Positions 17,178 through 25,910 of a stretch of DNA of 64,000 bases are shown here, one piece after another. The notes beneath the pieces are model-generated. The model searched no databases. It was not told the DNA's origin and was given only the letters and a program-made list of their open reading frames with translations. Source of the stretch: Bacteroides eggerthii (lineage in GTDB: Bacteria > Bacteroidota > Bacteroidia > Bacteroidales > Bacteroidaceae); NCBI RefSeq assembly GCF_025146565.1, contig NZ_CP102258.1:3132001-3196000 (forward strand), in the 5' to 3' direction. Position numbers and translations under genes: made by a program. Each line of letters begins with the position of its first letter. The stretch's first letter is position 1.

Positions 17178-18329
17178 ATGAAAATTGGAATAATCACCAT
17201 TTGTAAGGTTAACAATTATGGAGCAGAACTACAGGCCTTTGCTACCCAAAAACGATTGGAACAAATGGGACATAAAGCAGAAATTATAGACTATCTCTAC
17301 TATAAAAATTGGCAATTTAAAGATACTACTTTATCACAACCATTTATAACAATAAATACGAAAGGAAAACTAATGTATTGGCTAAAGTATCGGTTAGCGA
17401 GCTGGGCAGTAGATAAAATACTACCTATAGTCAATAAAAATGAAAAACGAAGAAAACAGAATTACCAATCATTTATAGATTGTGGATGCTATTCGCAAAA
17501 ATATATATCAATGGATGAACTATATCATGCCAATATGGATTATGATATTTACATAGTGGGAAGTGACCAAGTATGGAATCCTTCAGCATCTTCCTCTATT
17601 GAACCCTATTTCCTGACTTTTGCTCCCCAAAAGGCTCCGAAATTGGCCTATGCATCTTCTTTTGGTGTATCATCAATTGCTCCTGAATTGTCCAAACGTT
17701 ATACGGAATTATTGAATAACCTTAATACGATTGCAGTAAGAGAACAAAGTGGGGTGGAACTTGTAAAACAGTTAACCGGAAGAGAAGCCCAATTGGTTGT
17801 CGACCCTACTTTATTATTAAATAAAACTGATTGGAATCCGTATATGAAACCCGTAAAGGGAATATCACCTTTCAACTATGTATTGGTCTATGAACTATTA
17901 CCTTCTCAAATTTTATTGGATATAGCAGTAAAAGTAGGAAAAGAGAAAAATATACCAGTATATTGCATTTGCAAACGAGCATATGGAATTAAAAAAAATC
18001 CTGATACCATTAATATATTGGATGCCGGACCTGCCGAGTTCCTATGGTTAATAGCAAATGCCACTTGCATGATTACTAATTCTTTTCATGGGACTGCATT
18101 TTCAGTAAACTTCGCAACACCATTCTGTTGTGTGCTCAACCGTAAAAGAAATAACAATGGACGTATGGCCTCTTTATTATGTAAACTGAATTTGGAAGAT
18201 CGCATTTTGTACGAGGACAAGGCAACAGACTTTAATGTCACGTCTGTATATAAAGAAGTGGATAATAGAGTTCTAGACACATTAGTAATCGATTCAATAA
18301 ATTATCTCAAAAAAGCCATAGGCAATTAA
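17178..18329 (+). CDS. Polysaccharide pyruvyl transferase family protein
   Basis: The 383-residue protein has the N-terminal pattern IGIITICKVNNYGAELQAFA, the central YDIYIVGSDQVWNPSAS, and a C-terminal TNSFHGTAFSVNFATPF. These are the hallmarks of the CsaB/WcaK family, which adds pyruvate from phosphoenolpyruvate as a ketal on a sugar. It starts 2 bp after the FrhB-type gene, a recurrent gene pair. It predicts an acidic pyruvylated residue in the polymer. Confidence 0.87.
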   Translation: MKIGIITICKVNNYGAELQAFATQKRLEQMGHKAEIIDYLYYKNWQFKDTTLSQPFITINTKGKLMYWLKYRLASWAVDKILPIVNKNEKRRKQNYQSFIDCGCYSQKYISMDELYHANMDYDIYIVGSDQVWNPSASSSIEPYFLTFAPQKAPKLAYASSFGVSSIAPELSKRYTELLNNLNTIAVREQSGVELVKQLTGREAQLVVDPTLLLNKTDWNPYMKPVKGISPFNYVLVYELLPSQILLDIAVKVGKEKNIPVYCICKRAYGIKKNPDTINILDAGPAEFLWLIANATCMITNSFHGTAFSVNFATPFCCVLNRKRNNNGRMASLLCKLNLEDRILYEDKATDFNVTSVYKEVDNRVLDTLVIDSINYLKKAIGN

Positions 18330-18332
18330 AGA

Positions 18333-19577
18333 ATGCTGAATATTATTATCAACGCATACGCCTGTTCTCCCAACATGGGGAGTGAGCCTGGTATGGCTTG
18401 GAATTGGTGTATAAATCTTGCCAAACACTGTGAATTACACATCATCACAGAAGGAGAATTCAAGGAGAAAATAGAAACTGCACTCCCTACTCTACCCCAA
18501 GGAAAAAATATGCACTTCTATTATAATCCGGTATCGGATGAAATAAGAAAAATGTGCTGGAATCAAGGTGACTGGCGTTTTTATAAATACTATAAACAAT
18601 GGCAATGGAAAACCTATGAAATGGCTAAAGATATCATTGCCAAACAAAAAATTGACATTATACATCAGCTGAACATGATTGGTTTCCGCGAACCGGGTTA
18701 TCTGTGGAAAATAGAAAATAAACCGTTTGTATGGGGACCCATTGGAGGTATGAAACAATTTCCTGAAGCCTACTTGCAAGGGAGTGGCATAAAGATGCAA
18801 GTGTTCAACAAACTAAAAAACAAAATCAATATTTACCAAATAAAGCATGACAAAAGAGTACATCGAGCTTTAACTAAAGCAGATCTATTAATAAGTTCCA
18901 TACCGGACTCCTATTATGCTATAAAAAAATACAAACACTTAGAATCTGTTATTATTCCCGAAACCGGATGTTTTAAAAGCGAGCTACTTGAGACTAAAAT
19001 ATACGACATAAATAAAGAAAGTCTTCATCTTATCTGGGTAGGCAAGTTTGATTTCAGAAAACAACTGAGAATAGCTTTAGAAACAATATCTCACTTAAAA
19101 CATCTGAAAAACCTTCAACTTTCAATATGTGGTATGGGAAGTGAGCAACAAAATACTTATTATAAAAAGATAGCCACTAATTTAGGAATAACACAGCAAA
19201 TAATCTGGCATGGAAACCTGAATAATACCAAGGTACTGGCATTAATGAAAAAAGCAGATTTATTTTTCTTTACCAGCGTCAGTGAGGATACATCAACAGT
19301 TGTACTAGAAGCTATCAGTAGCCAACTGCCCGTATTATGTTTTGACGCCTGCGGATTTGGACATGTCATTAATGAAAAGGTAGGAATAAAAATCCCATTA
19401 AGTACCCCCAAACAATCAGTACATGATTTCGTCGAAAAAATAAGTTACTTATATCAGAATAAAGAAGTTCTTCAAGAATTAGCAAGCAACTGTAAGCAAA
19501 GGCAAGAGGAACTTTCATGGGAGAATAAAGCCAAACAAATGGTGGCATTATATAACCAAATTTTAAACGGCAAATAA
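18333..19577 (+). CDS. GT4 family glycosyltransferase
   Basis: The 414-residue GT-B protein opens NIIINAYACSPNMGSEPGMA, has DIIHQLNMIGFREPGYLWK and FVWGPIGGMKQFPEAY, and in the C-terminal half LHLIWVGKFDFRKQLRIALE and TSVSEDTSTVVLEAISSQLP. These fit GT4 enzymes of surface polysaccharides. It starts 3 bp after the pyruvyl transferase gene and is the last gene of the first polysaccharide block. The next gene has its own promoter. Confidence 0.83.
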   Translation: MLNIIINAYACSPNMGSEPGMAWNWCINLAKHCELHIITEGEFKEKIETALPTLPQGKNMHFYYNPVSDEIRKMCWNQGDWRFYKYYKQWQWKTYEMAKDIIAKQKIDIIHQLNMIGFREPGYLWKIENKPFVWGPIGGMKQFPEAYLQGSGIKMQVFNKLKNKINIYQIKHDKRVHRALTKADLLISSIPDSYYAIKKYKHLESVIIPETGCFKSELLETKIYDINKESLHLIWVGKFDFRKQLRIALETISHLKHLKNLQLSICGMGSEQQNTYYKKIATNLGITQQIIWHGNLNNTKVLALMKKADLFFFTSVSEDTSTVVLEAISSQLPVLCFDACGFGHVINEKVGIKIPLSTPKQSVHDFVEKISYLYQNKEVLQELASNCKQRQEELSWENKAKQMVALYNQILNGK

Positions 19578-19848
19578 ACAATGAACAACAAAAAAAATTG
19601 CACAGGAACAGCATAGCTTACACACAAAGCTTTCATAATGCAATATGATGCGAATCAAGAGTTGATATTAGGGACAATATATTAAATGATGCTAACAAAA
19701 AAGTGAGACAAGATAACAGATAAAGTAGCAGAAGTATATAGAGAATGAGTTCCGTCCCCAATAATATGAAAATAATAAAAGCAAAAACAAGAGGTCGGAG
19801 ATTTTTCGCTATATTTGTGGCATATAAAAAGAAAGAGGGAAAGAAAAA
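19578..19848 (+). other. Intergenic region with a promoter for the ATPase pair
   Basis: No gene or strong terminator is seen in these 271 bp; only a weak AGCTT/AAGCT hairpin lies near 19609. A box TATATTTG at 19810-19817, a full match to the Bacteroides -7 consensus, lies 31 bp before the ATG at 19849. The ATPase pair is thus likely transcribed on its own. Unlike the promoters at 850 and 21944, no ops-like motif follows. Confidence 0.55.
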
Positions 19849-21153
19849 ATGCAGTTCAAGCTTACAAATATAAATAAGATAAAGAATGCCACAATCGAAT
19901 TGAATGGCTTGACCATCATTGCCGGAGTGAATGATTCAGGAAAAAGCACAATAGGAAAAATGTTATTTGCCCTGACCAAAGCGATAGGAAATATGGGGAA
20001 CCATAACGATGAGCAACGATATAGAAGAATCCGATTTCAAGCAGCAATGTTATACAATCAGTTATCTTCCATTGAAAAGAATCTGCAAATAAATATTAAG
20101 GAGAAATTAATTCTTCCTCCAAACATCAATGAGTTCATGGAGGAACTAATGGATGCAACCATTGCTGATAACTTATTATTAGAGGAAAAAGAGAAATTTA
20201 CAGAACATATAGATATCACTCCTCAACAAAAAGCAAGAATCCTAAGATATCTGGAAAACATAAAGGAGGAGATACAGGAAAATAAAGAGCCGCAAAACAT
20301 ATTGAAAAAGGAGTTTGAAACAATCATAGAAGCCGAATTCCTGAATAATATCTGTACAAATGGCACAGAACATTCCGAAATAGCTTTTTACGAAGGAACA
20401 CATGATAACAATGTGTTCATCTCTCTTGAAAAGAATAAAATAAAAGACATTTCTGCTACAAATTTGACGGAATTCCAAATAAATGACGCAACCTTTGTGG
20501 AATCTCCTCTGTACATTCATTTATTGGACATACTGGCTTCTGCACAAACACTGAAGGAAAAAAGATACAGCACTGCTATATTCAGGCCGCTTGTCAATTA
20601 TCACGTAAAGGATATGGCTCAAAAACTAGATGCCATAAAGTATCCCTTCTTGGCTCCTTCCCTATTTGATGACAAAATGAATGCCATAGGAGATATAACC
20701 GGGGGCAAATTTGAGTTTGACAACAAAACAAGAAACTTGTTTTGGAAAAAAGAAGGCGTAAAGTATTCGCCTGTCAACGTGGCCTCAGGTATAAAAGCCT
20801 TCGGAGTCATGCAAATATTAATGGAGACACAAGCTATTAATGAGAATAAAATACTAATATGGGACGAACCCGAAAACCATTTGCACCCTGAATGGCAAAT
20901 AAAAATAGCACAATTGTTTGTTGAAATAGCTAAAGCGGGAGTTCCAATTCTTATTAGTTCCCACAGCCCCTACTTCATCCAAGGTGTGAGGTATTTTACC
21001 GAAAAACATGAATTGAACAAGTTTGTGAATTATTATTTAGCAAAAGAAACGGAAGATGGATTGAGCGAATTAGAGGATGTAACGAAAGACTTGAACCAGA
21101 TATTTGTCAAACTGGCACAGCCTATGAACGAAATTATAAACATAGGAATGTGA
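19849..21153 (+). CDS. AAA-family (OLD/AAA_21-like) ATPase
   Basis: The 434-residue protein has Walker A at residues 26-34 (GVNDSGKST), a long, mainly helical middle region rich in Glu and Lys, a signature-like SPVNVASGIKAFGV near residue 305, Walker B near 340 (ILIWDEPENHLHPEWQ) and an H-loop (ISSHSPYFIQG). This is the ABC/SMC-like ATPase arrangement of the OLD, RloA and PtuA-type proteins that power many phage-defence systems. It has no C-terminal Toprim domain. The next gene overlaps its stop by 1 bp and encodes a possible nuclease, so they probably form a two-gene system. It has no obvious job in polysaccharide synthesis. Confidence 0.8.
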   Translation: MQFKLTNINKIKNATIELNGLTIIAGVNDSGKSTIGKMLFALTKAIGNMGNHNDEQRYRRIRFQAAMLYNQLSSIEKNLQINIKEKLILPPNINEFMEELMDATIADNLLLEEKEKFTEHIDITPQQKARILRYLENIKEEIQENKEPQNILKKEFETIIEAEFLNNICTNGTEHSEIAFYEGTHDNNVFISLEKNKIKDISATNLTEFQINDATFVESPLYIHLLDILASAQTLKEKRYSTAIFRPLVNYHVKDMAQKLDAIKYPFLAPSLFDDKMNAIGDITGGKFEFDNKTRNLFWKKEGVKYSPVNVASGIKAFGVMQILMETQAINENKILIWDEPENHLHPEWQIKIAQLFVEIAKAGVPILISSHSPYFIQGVRYFTEKHELNKFVNYYLAKETEDGLSELEDVTKDLNQIFVKLAQPMNEIINIGM

Positions 21154-21869
21154 TGGAGAAAACTGAACTGACACCTGAACTGATTTTCGAGGAAATTGCA
21201 ACAAAATCAGAAACACCGACAACATCTATATGTACTTTACACAATCCTTGCCACCCAAATCCGAAATGCACCTCCATACAACAAACAATGGTTTTGAATT
21301 TCGATCGGATAGAAAGTAATTGGCATCAAAAAAAGAAAGAACCCAATACTGATTCTGTAGATGCACTAACCTATACATCCAACAAATTGTGCATGGTTGA
21401 ATTAAAAGGATGGAAAAGTTTTCTGGAGCATCAAAACATCTCACACAAAGAAAAGGCTACCGGACATGAAAAAGAAATCTTGAACAAACGTATAGATAAA
21501 CAAAACCAGAAGTACAAATTGCAAGACAAATTGTTGGAAAGTATTAGCTTGTGCGAAGAAATAATAGGAATAAAAGACATAAAGCAATTGGTTTCGATTC
21601 TCTATATCCTTGTAACAGATATAAATCCATATCAGAATGCCATTTCATCATTGACACAACAATTAAACATGTTGGCGAATACAGCAACAGATTGGGAAAC
21701 TGTATGCGCCAGCAAAATGTCACAGCATTTTACAAACGAAACCAAAACAATAAAAGGCATTAAAACGGCATTCATCTATTGTAAAGAGTTTGATAAATTC
21801 ATCAAAACAATCGACTCAAAGGGGAACACTCAGAGTAAGGATAAAGAACTGCAAGAGATATCCCAATAG
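21153..21869 (+). CDS. ATPase partner, possible PD-(D/E)xK-type nuclease
   Basis: This 238-residue protein (ATG at 21153, overlapping the ATPase stop TGA by one base; a GTG one codon earlier is possible) is not a family I recognise by name. Counting from that GTG, D71 and the ELK of CMVELKGWKSF (E84, K86) sit at the end of a predicted strand, the D-x(12)-E-x-K layout of restriction-like nuclease folds. Before it lies a Cys/His cluster (C28, H31, C34, H35, C40) that could hold a metal. The rest is helical and Lys/Gln-rich. Nuclease activity is inference from the short motif and from coupling to an OLD-like ATPase. Confidence 0.6.
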   Translation: MEKTELTPELIFEEIATKSETPTTSICTLHNPCHPNPKCTSIQQTMVLNFDRIESNWHQKKKEPNTDSVDALTYTSNKLCMVELKGWKSFLEHQNISHKEKATGHEKEILNKRIDKQNQKYKLQDKLLESISLCEEIIGIKDIKQLVSILYILVTDINPYQNAISSLTQQLNMLANTATDWETVCASKMSQHFTNETKTIKGIKTAFIYCKEFDKFIKTIDSKGNTQSKDKELQEISQ

Positions 21870-21943
21870 GCTACACTCTTACATATTTGATGGCCCCTTT
21901 TGATAATAAAATTTCCATTTATCTATATTTTTCACATTTTTTC

Positions 21944-21974
21944 TTGGTTATCCTATACTTTTGAGTTAATTTTG
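21944..21974 (+). promoter_or_regulatory. Second polysaccharide-type promoter
   Basis: TAATTTTG (21967-21974) matches TAnnTTTG, with a TTG at 21944-21946 spaced 20 nt upstream. Context and spacing match the promoter at 850-880, including CTTGGT upstream and TTTTGCC after. It drives the WecG-like gene and gmd. Confidence 0.6.
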
Positions 21975-22001
21975 CCGCATATATTTATACCTCATTATAT
22001 A

Positions 22002-22049
22002 TGTCTGTCCTATTAACCTTTTGTGTGACAGGCAATAGCGTAGCGTACT
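22002..22049 (+). promoter_or_regulatory. Second leader hairpin with the same ops-like motif
   Basis: TGTCTGTC (22002-22009) pairs with GACAGGCA (22027-22034) in an 8-bp stem with one wobble. Three bases later comes GCGTAGCGTACT (22038-22049), identical to 941-952. The distance from the -7 box to the motif is 71 nt here and 68 nt in the first leader. The ATG of the WecG-like gene follows 27 nt after the motif. The shared layout implies a shared antitermination or pausing control. Confidence 0.5.
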
Positions 22050-22076
22050 CTGCGGTAAATACAGCTTTCCAAAAAC

Positions 22077-22796
22077 ATGTTGAAATTAAAAACTGTTTCA
22101 CTTCTGGGACACAGAAGCGAACTTGATGCATTGCCAAAAGGTAAGTTGCTGATAAACACTATCAATGCCCACTCATACAATACGGCTCAAAAAGATATGG
22201 CATTTGCCGAAGCATTGCTGAATGGAGATGCCTTGATTCCGGACGGTGCAAGTATCGTATTAGCCTTTAAGCTTTTGAGACATAGAAAAATAGAACGGAT
22301 TGCCGGTTGGGATTTATTTCTCCATGAAATGAAGAAACTGAACCGGGAAGGCGGCGTCTGTTTCTTTTTAGGCAGCAATGAAGATACATTAAGAAAAATC
22401 AAGGTAAAGGCTGTCAGGTTATACCCCAATATCCGGGTAGAGACCTATTCCCCACCCTACAAGGCAGAATTCTCAGAGGAAGACAACCGGCAGATGATAG
22501 AAGCTGTGAACCATGTAAAACCCGATTTACTATGGGTGGGCATGACTGCACCCAAACAAGAAAAATGGGTATACGCGCACCTGAAAGAGTTGGATGTGAA
22601 CGGACCGATAGGCACCATCGGCGCTGTGTTCGATTTCTTTGCAGAAAACATACAGCGTGCACCGCTGTGGTGGCAGGAGCATGGTCTGGAATGGTTGTAC
22701 CGACTGATGAAAGAACCCAAAAGAATGTGGAGAAGATATGTCATAGGGAATGCCCTCTTTCTGGGATACTTATTAAAAGAAAAAATATCAAATTAA
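22077..22796 (+). CDS. WecG/TagA/CpsF family glycosyltransferase (GT26)
   Basis: The 239-residue protein shows the family pattern: [80 protein letters not shown] and [15 protein letters not shown]. Enzymes of this type transfer ManNAc, ManNAcA or a similar sugar to a polyprenyl-diphosphate-linked first sugar, so it may form the second bond of the repeat unit. It has its own promoter and leader and is cotranscribed with gmd. The lipid initiating transferase itself is not in the window. Confidence 0.88.
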   Translation: MLKLKTVSLLGHRSELDALPKGKLLINTINAHSYNTAQKDMAFAEALLNGDALIPDGASIVLAFKLLRHRKIERIAGWDLFLHEMKKLNREGGVCFFLGSNEDTLRKIKVKAVRLYPNIRVETYSPPYKAEFSEEDNRQMIEAVNHVKPDLLWVGMTAPKQEKWVYAHLKELDVNGPIGTIGAVFDFFAENIQRAPLWWQEHGLEWLYRLMKEPKRMWRRYVIGNALFLGYLLKEKISN

Positions 22797-22809
22797 TAAA
22801 AGACACAGA

Positions 22810-23892
22810 ATGAAAAAAGTAGCATTAATCTCCGGCATCACCGGACAAGACGGTTCGTTTCTTGCCGAACTTTTAATTGATAAAGGTTATGAAGTTCATG
22901 GCATATTGCGCCGTTCGTCTTCCTTCAACACCGGGCGTATCGAACATCTTTATCTGGATGAATGGGTGCGTGATATGAAAAAAAACCGTCTGGTGAATCT
23001 GCACTATGGAGATATGACGGACAGCAGTTCACTGATACGTATCATTCAGCAAGTGCAACCGGATGAGATTTATAATCTTGCCGCACAAAGCCATGTAAAG
23101 GTATCTTTCGATGTGCCCGAATATACGGCAGAAGCCGATGCAGTAGGTACATTACGCATGTTGGAAGCTGTGCGTATTCTGGGTATGGAAAAAAAGACAA
23201 GAATTTATCAGGCTTCTACCTCCGAACTGTTCGGTAAGGTGCAGGAAGTGCCGCAGAAAGAAACAACTCCTTTCTATCCGCGCAGCCCGTACGGTGTAGC
23301 CAAACAATATGGTTTCTGGATTACGAAGAACTACCGCGAAAGCTATGACATGTATGCCGTAAACGGGATTCTTTTCAATCACGAAAGCGAACGTCGCGGC
23401 GAAACATTCGTAACCCGCAAAATTACACTGGCCGCAGCACGCATCGCACAAGGTTTCCAAGACAAACTGTATCTGGGAAATTTGGACGCACGCCGCGACT
23501 GGGGATATGCCAAAGATTATGTGGAATGTATGTGGCTCATCCTGCAACATGACAAACCGGAAGACTTCGTCATCGCTACCGGTGAGATGCACACCGTACG
23601 AGAGTTTGCTACACTTGCCTTTAAAGAAGCCGGCATAGAGCTGCGCTGGGAAGGCGAAGGTGTGAATGAAAAAGGCATCGACGTGAAAACCGGCAAAGCA
23701 TTGGTAGAGGTTGATCCGAAATATTTCCGTCCCTGCGAAGTGGAGCAGCTATTGGGTGACCCGACCAAAGCAAAAACATTGCTGGGCTGGAATCCTACTA
23801 AGACAAGTTTTCCGGAACTTGTAAAAATCATGGTGGCTCATGATATGAAATTTGCAAAGAAGCTGTATCTGAAAGCACAGACAGAAGAATAA
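22810..23892 (+). CDS. gmd: GDP-mannose 4,6-dehydratase
   Basis: It converts GDP-mannose to GDP-4-keto-6-deoxymannose, the first step to GDP-fucose and related sugars. The 360-residue protein carries the NAD(P)-binding [20 protein letters not shown], the [16 protein letters not shown] segment, [15 protein letters not shown] and the catalytic YGVAKQYG. Its GC content is close to the genomic flank, unlike the AT-rich polysaccharide genes. No fcl (GDP-fucose synthase) or other consumer follows, which is unusual since gmd and fcl are commonly neighbours. Confidence 0.93.
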   Translation: MKKVALISGITGQDGSFLAELLIDKGYEVHGILRRSSSFNTGRIEHLYLDEWVRDMKKNRLVNLHYGDMTDSSSLIRIIQQVQPDEIYNLAAQSHVKVSFDVPEYTAEADAVGTLRMLEAVRILGMEKKTRIYQASTSELFGKVQEVPQKETTPFYPRSPYGVAKQYGFWITKNYRESYDMYAVNGILFNHESERRGETFVTRKITLAAARIAQGFQDKLYLGNLDARRDWGYAKDYVECMWLILQHDKPEDFVIATGEMHTVREFATLAFKEAGIELRWEGEGVNEKGIDVKTGKALVEVDPKYFRPCEVEQLLGDPTKAKTLLGWNPTKTSFPELVKIMVAHDMKFAKKLYLKAQTEE

Positions 23893-23919
23893 ATACATAC
23901 TTTTCTAAAGTGTAATACT

Positions 23920-24615
23920 GTGAAGAAGTACTTATTAGTAATCTGGTTGATTTCCTGCTGTATAACAATACGGGCCCAATACTCCATAGGCAACACCGGC
24001 CTACTGAACATCCCCACTGCCGACATGCAGGAGACCGGCACTTTCATGGGTGGCGGAAACTATCTGCCCAATGGCATGACCCCATTCAACTTCAACACAG
24101 GAAATTATTTCATCAACATAACATTTCTGTCAATACTGGAGATGAGCTATCGGTGCACCCTGTTGAAAATAACACGATATGACGGAAAAAAAGGATATTT
24201 CCAGCAAGACCGTTCAATGACCGCACGCCTACGCCCGCTAAAAGAAGGCAGATTTCATCCTTCAGTAGTAATCGGTGTGGACGACCCTTTCAAGAATACG
24301 GGAAATAATTACTTCGGTACCGTATACGGAGTATTGACCAAAAGTTTCTCCATAGCCGGAAGGGACAGGCTTGCATTGACTGCCGGATATTATATTCCGA
24401 TAAACGACCGGAGCATACAGAAAGGCCCGTTTGGCGGCATCAGCTACTCTCCCGCCTTTTACAGGGAAATGGCGTTCATGGCAGAATATGATTCCGACGG
24501 ATTCAACATAGGAGCCGCCACCAGATTATGGAAACATATCTCATTGCACATCTTTACCAGAGACTTCAAATGTGTGTCAGGCGGAATACGGTACGAGTGT
24601 AAGCTATTGCACTAA
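23920..24615 (+). CDS. YjbH-like outer-membrane protein, N-terminal part
   Basis: The 231-residue protein starts at GTG (no ATG is available) with a signal peptide ending near RAQYS. It then has YSIGNTGLLNIPTADMQETG and a series of amphipathic strands ending in a beta-barrel-like region (VVIGVDDPFKNTGNNYFGTV and later). This resembles the N-terminal domain of YjbH, an outer-membrane exopolysaccharide-associated protein. The next gene, 14 bp on, resembles the C-terminal half, so the family is split over two genes here. A role in exporting or modifying surface polysaccharide is inferred. Confidence 0.68.
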   Translation: MKKYLLVIWLISCCITIRAQYSIGNTGLLNIPTADMQETGTFMGGGNYLPNGMTPFNFNTGNYFINITFLSILEMSYRCTLLKITRYDGKKGYFQQDRSMTARLRPLKEGRFHPSVVIGVDDPFKNTGNNYFGTVYGVLTKSFSIAGRDRLALTAGYYIPINDRSIQKGPFGGISYSPAFYREMAFMAEYDSDGFNIGAATRLWKHISLHIFTRDFKCVSGGIRYECKLLH

Positions 24616-24629
24616 AGAAACGGATATTT

Positions 24630-25871
24630 ATGAAAAAACATTCTATATCATATCTGCTTTTCTCCATTTGTTGCTTACTTCCCAATGCCATAGCCAGCGC
24701 CCAATCCGTCACTGAGAAGTTGAAAGCTATCGGCATGGAGAATATCCGTTATGCAGAGACCGGAGAATGCATAACCGTCACTTTTGAAGACAATGTGTAT
24801 CGGAGCACTTACCAGGGAATAGGAGAAGCGATAGATGCCTGTTTGGAAAGCAATGTAAACAAAAGCCTGCAACTGGTTGCACTGGAAAACCAAATACCTC
24901 AGTTATGCATCAGTCTGCCGGACACCTTGCTGAATGATTATCGGGAAGAAAAGATCTCTCTGATGCAGGTGTATGCAGAAATGGGCATCAGCATTGATAC
25001 CGACCATGCCATGAAAGCCGTAGAAAACGCAAAGGAAATTGAAAACCCTTCGGCATGGAAAGTGGATGTCATCGTATATCCCGAACTGTTCTTGAAGAAT
25101 AACAGCCTGAACAAACTATATACCTACGCCGTCAACCTCAGCCCTGCCATAGAAATGGGACTGTGGAAAGGTGGAAAACTGACAGCGCAAGTTGTATTCC
25201 CCATAGCTGCCAACCTATATGGGGAATATAAAAAGATACATCCGGGCGTGATGACCTTGTCGCAAGAAGTAAGGTTCAGAAACAACCTCTTCGGGCGAAT
25301 TACAGCCGGAAACTTCACTCACAATCGCATGGGTGCGCAACTGGATATGAAGTTCCGGACAGACAATGGCAGGCTGGAACTCGGAGCATTGGTAGGCGCA
25401 ACCGTATATTCGGCTATCGTGGACGGTGAAGGATGGTACGTCAGCACTACTCCGAGAGTCAATGCCTTTCTCAAAGCAAGCGTATATGAGCCCCACACCA
25501 ACCTGCAATTTGACTTGCAAGGCGGACGCTACATCTATGGAGATTACGGAGTGAGAGGTGACTGTACACGACATTTCGGAGAATATGCCATAGGGTTGTA
25601 CGCATTGTATACGGGAGGAGAGATAAACGGCGGCTTTCACTTCGCCATACCTCTGCCCGGAAAAAGATGGAAACGGAACCATGCCTTCCGGATAAAACCC
25701 GCCGACTACTTTGCCTGGACATACAGCATGGTGTCTCATGGAAAATACATCAACGACCAAATGGGGAAAAGCTACAACATACGTCCGGATGAAAACAGAA
25801 GCAGCAACTTCTACCAGCCCGACTATATACGCCACTTCCTCATTAAGGAACAGGAAAGAAAAACTAAATAG
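24630..25871 (+). CDS. YjbH-like outer-membrane protein, C-terminal part
   Basis: The 413-residue protein has its own signal peptide (about 24 residues). It has an alpha/beta region of about 100 residues (VTEKLKAIGMENIRYAETGE), then a barrel with many alternating strands: YTYAVNLSPAIEMGLWKGGK, LFGRITAGNFTHNRMGAQLD, and the late GGFHFAIPLPGKRWKRN and RIKPADYFAWTYSM typical of YjbH C-termini. It probably works with the product of the preceding gene in the outer membrane. A separate signal peptide shows that the split is functional, not a broken gene. Confidence 0.68.
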   Translation: MKKHSISYLLFSICCLLPNAIASAQSVTEKLKAIGMENIRYAETGECITVTFEDNVYRSTYQGIGEAIDACLESNVNKSLQLVALENQIPQLCISLPDTLLNDYREEKISLMQVYAEMGISIDTDHAMKAVENAKEIENPSAWKVDVIVYPELFLKNNSLNKLYTYAVNLSPAIEMGLWKGGKLTAQVVFPIAANLYGEYKKIHPGVMTLSQEVRFRNNLFGRITAGNFTHNRMGAQLDMKFRTDNGRLELGALVGATVYSAIVDGEGWYVSTTPRVNAFLKASVYEPHTNLQFDLQGGRYIYGDYGVRGDCTRHFGEYAIGLYALYTGGEINGGFHFAIPLPGKRWKRNHAFRIKPADYFAWTYSMVSHGKYINDQMGKSYNIRPDENRSSNFYQPDYIRHFLIKEQERKTK

Positions 25872-25910
25872 AAATTATCAAGTATAAACTCTAATTAAAA
25901 ACAAGAAGTT

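Noticed and set aside
2583-23892. A UpxY/UpxZ pair as in B. fragilis capsule loci
   Set aside because: No protein in this region shows a NusG N-terminal domain or a UpxZ-like sequence.
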